From a virus, in IMG/VR virus record IMGVR_UViG_3300044701_002494, positions 1 to 64,000 of that record: a stretch of 64,000 nucleotides of DNA. One strand, written 5' to 3'. Both the position numbers and the translations under genes were made by a program. Shown one piece after another: positions 62,454 through 64,000 of the stretch. The notes under the pieces were generated by a model. It had not been told where the DNA came from. It saw only the letters and a list, made by a program, of their open reading frames with translations, and did not search any database. How positions within the stretch are numbered: the stretch's first letter is position 1; each line of letters opens with the position of its first letter.

Positions 62454-63887
62454 TTAGTTACAGTTCCAACGACGAAGTGCTTTGTTTATTCTTGAATCTG
62501 GATCTCTTGCAGTTTTTGTAGAAGTAAGTTTTGATTTCATTCCGGACATACGACGACAGAATGAAGCACGACGTTTTGCTCTTTTACCTTTTGGTTTCTT
62601 TTCAGTTACTGCAGTTTGTAATTTTGAACCAGGATTCTCACGCCGATAAGCATTAACTGCTTTTTGACTTAATCCATCAGTTTTATCTTGGCGATTAACT
62701 TTTTGCCAATCTTCAGACAATCCAAAATCTGCTCTCCAGTTTGAATATTCTTCGGTTTTCATCTCACCACTGTCGATATAATCTGCAGCAGAATCTAAAT
62801 AATCTGCGGCTTTTGTAATTTTTGATTGAACCCACGCTTCAATATTACCTTCACCCTTCATTTTTTTACGAAGTCTTTTTGCTGCGGAAATAATAGTAGA
62901 GATTTCCGAGCGAGCCATTGAATATTCATGGTCTTTCTCTTCGTTTGCGGGGTGTACCTGAGCAATATTAAATTTCATTTGATTTGAAGTAAGTGCTGGA
63001 GGTATTGAGAACATATCCCAAAACTTTGGTCCATACTTACACTCACTTCTAGTTTCATCTTTTTGACACTTTGGACAATATCTAATCATATCCACCGCTT
63101 CAGATTTTGTTCCCCAATTATCTGCACCAACTTTACGACACTTAACCAATGCTCCAGATGCATATGCACTTGGCCAAACATCATATCTTGACTTTACTTT
63201 ATGATAGCAAGCATCTTTTTTACCACTACCTTTTCCAGGTTTGTCTTTTATTTCTTGTAAATCCATTTCTTCTGTTCTAACATTAGTTGGCTTTGCACCA
63301 CCAGTTTTTTCTGGTTGATTTGGATCTAAACGATTTTTTCTTCTTCTTGCCGCCTCTTCTTCATCTTTGGAAAGTGCTCTTTTCATTTTAGAACTTCCAC
63401 ATTTTGGTGTTGAAGTTTGACCTGGTTGACGAGCACAAGGTTTACCTGCCCATTTACCACCTAATTGAACCCACCCTGCTTTTCCATCCGATGATTTAGA
63501 TTTTCCAAACCAATCATGAAGTCCTTCATCTCCAGATCTGGTTTCTTCTTTCACATCCTTAAATTTTTTATGATGCTTTTTGGCATCAGACTCCATTTTT
63601 TTTAGGCGAGTGTAATAATCTGGAATTTCATCAAGATGCTGAAGAGCAATTTCTCTTGCCAATTCACGATTTTTGGTGTGTTCATGTTCAATGGGTTCAC
63701 CCATTTGAAGTTGCTTTTCAATGAAAGAAACATCTAAACGATGCTTCTTTGCAATTTGCTCGGCGGTTTTAAATGCCTTTAATTGCTCTTTTAATTTTTT
63801 AATCTTACCTTGACAATGAGCTCTTTGAGAAAATCCCTTTGGATTGTCGCAATCAATTAACTTTTTATATTTTTCCGACCAACCCAT
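62454..63887 (-). CDS. late multidomain basic protein, 477 aa
   Basis: It starts MGWSEKYKKLIDCDNPKGFS. Distinct small modules are visible: EGLHDWFGKSKSSDGKAGWV with KPCARQPGQ (DUF5872-like), a four-Cys block (MIRYCPKCQKDETRSECKYG), and a C-terminal basic Cys module (KRAKRRASFCRRMSGMKSKL, NKALRRWNCN; DUF6321-like). DUF names are from memory. The modules also occur in other phages' proteins. It may bind DNA in the virion. A late-like box lies 24 nt upstream. Confidence 0.6.
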   Translation of the reverse strand: MGWSEKYKKLIDCDNPKGFSQRAHCQGKIKKLKEQLKAFKTAEQIAKKHRLDVSFIEKQLQMGEPIEHEHTKNRELAREIALQHLDEIPDYYTRLKKMESDAKKHHKKFKDVKEETRSGDEGLHDWFGKSKSSDGKAGWVQLGGKWAGKPCARQPGQTSTPKCGSSKMKRALSKDEEEAARRRKNRLDPNQPEKTGGAKPTNVRTEEMDLQEIKDKPGKGSGKKDACYHKVKSRYDVWPSAYASGALVKCRKVGADNWGTKSEAVDMIRYCPKCQKDETRSECKYGPKFWDMFSIPPALTSNQMKFNIAQVHPANEEKDHEYSMARSEISTIISAAKRLRKKMKGEGNIEAWVQSKITKAADYLDSAADYIDSGEMKTEEYSNWRADFGLSEDWQKVNRQDKTDGLSQKAVNAYRRENPGSKLQTAVTEKKPKGKRAKRRASFCRRMSGMKSKLTSTKTARDPDSRINKALRRWNCN

Positions 63888-63900
63888 TAGAATATTGACA

Positions 63901-63999
63901 TTACTCCTTATTATTTAGAAAACCTTTTTTTAGTAGTTTTGATAATTCTGAAGTAGATCCTACAAAAACAGCATTATTTGTCACGTTATTAGTCGTTTT
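63901..63999 (-). CDS. C-terminal end of an upstream gene, cut by the window edge
   Basis: An open frame enters from the right edge and ends in TAA at 63901-63903. The last residues read KTTNNVTNNAVFVGSTSELS then KLLKKGFLNNKE. Too little is present to name it. The late box of the next gene lies inside its last codons. Confidence 0.5.
   Translation of the reverse strand, partial: KTTNNVTNNAVFVGSTSELSKLLKKGFLNNKE
63911..63918 (-). promoter_or_regulatory. late-like promoter CTAAATAA of the 62-64 kb unit
   Basis: A one-base variant 24 nt before the ATG at 63887; it would serve the genes at 62454, 62144 and 60866, which have no other box. Confidence 0.55.
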
Positions 64000-64000
64000 A

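Noticed and set aside
30838-64000. Photosynthesis or carbon-metabolism genes typical of cyanophages
   Set aside because: None was recognised in the window; their absence here says nothing about the rest of the genome.

Overview
The window is a 64 kb stretch of a T4-like myovirus of the cyanophage type (Kyanoviridae-like). The T4 core genes are in the usual cyanophage order. Several genes typical of cyanophages are also present: a small heat-shock protein, a CobS-like AAA ATPase beside a VWA protein, MazG, class I ribonucleotide reductase, and a DUF3110-like protein between gp46 and gp47. T4-type late promoters (TATAAATA and close variants) recur in front of the structural genes. The host is inferred to be a picocyanobacterium. 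No photosynthesis gene, baseplate gene or tail-fibre gene was recognised here, so those must lie outside the window. Almost every gene is on the minus strand; the exceptions are a four-gene operon at 1.9-4.1 kb and one GIY-YIG gene at 8.7 kb.

Layout. 0-1 kb: a cluster of seven tRNA genes (the first cut by the window edge) behind a sigma70-like promoter, with one tiny late-promoter gene inside it. 1-8.7 kb: host-envelope genes. These are a phage-lysozyme-type protein, a plus-strand operon of exported proteins, a chain of tiny overlapping membrane-protein genes with a nuclease, an exported HExxH metallopeptidase-like protein, a GH24 lysozyme that appears to be made by programmed -1 frameshifting, and a C39-like peptidase carrying the same N-terminal module. 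9-13.7 kb and 18.3-24.3 kb: late genes of low-complexity or accessory virion-type proteins, many with T4 capsid-targeting-like N-termini. 13.7-18.3 kb: nrdB, nrdA and primase. 24.3-37.5 kb: tRNA-Ala, mazG, gp41, uvsX, gp43, hsp20, regA, gp62, a DNA adenine methylase with an overlapping putative PD-(D/E)XK nuclease, gp44, gp45 and cobS. 37.5-41.8 kb: the VWA/zincin protein and more late proteins. 42-48 kb: gp46, gp47, gp55, uvsW and uvsY. 48-64 kb: the head and tail module (gp3-like, gp23, gp22, gp21, a gp67-like protein, gp20, gp19, gp18, gp17) followed by further virion proteins.

How the parts work together. gp43, gp44, gp62, gp45, gp41, the primase, uvsX, uvsY and uvsW supply replication and recombination. 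nrdA, nrdB and mazG act on nucleotides. gp55 (with gp45) is expected to direct the host polymerase to the TATAAATA promoters. Many transcription units are joined by a composite element in which the T-tract of a rho-independent terminator runs directly into the -10 box of the next promoter. The most notable observations are three. First, a lambda-like G_GGA_AAG slippery site with a stem-loop fuses a small module to the lysozyme. Second, a dispersed set of late proteins begins MK[ST]FxxFxxE, with [L/I]xE cleavage-like sites; the set includes a nucleotidyltransferase-like and an RlpA-like protein, which suggests capsid-packaged cargo. Third, an adenine methylase and a putative nuclease form a restriction-modification-like pair inside the clamp-loader operon.
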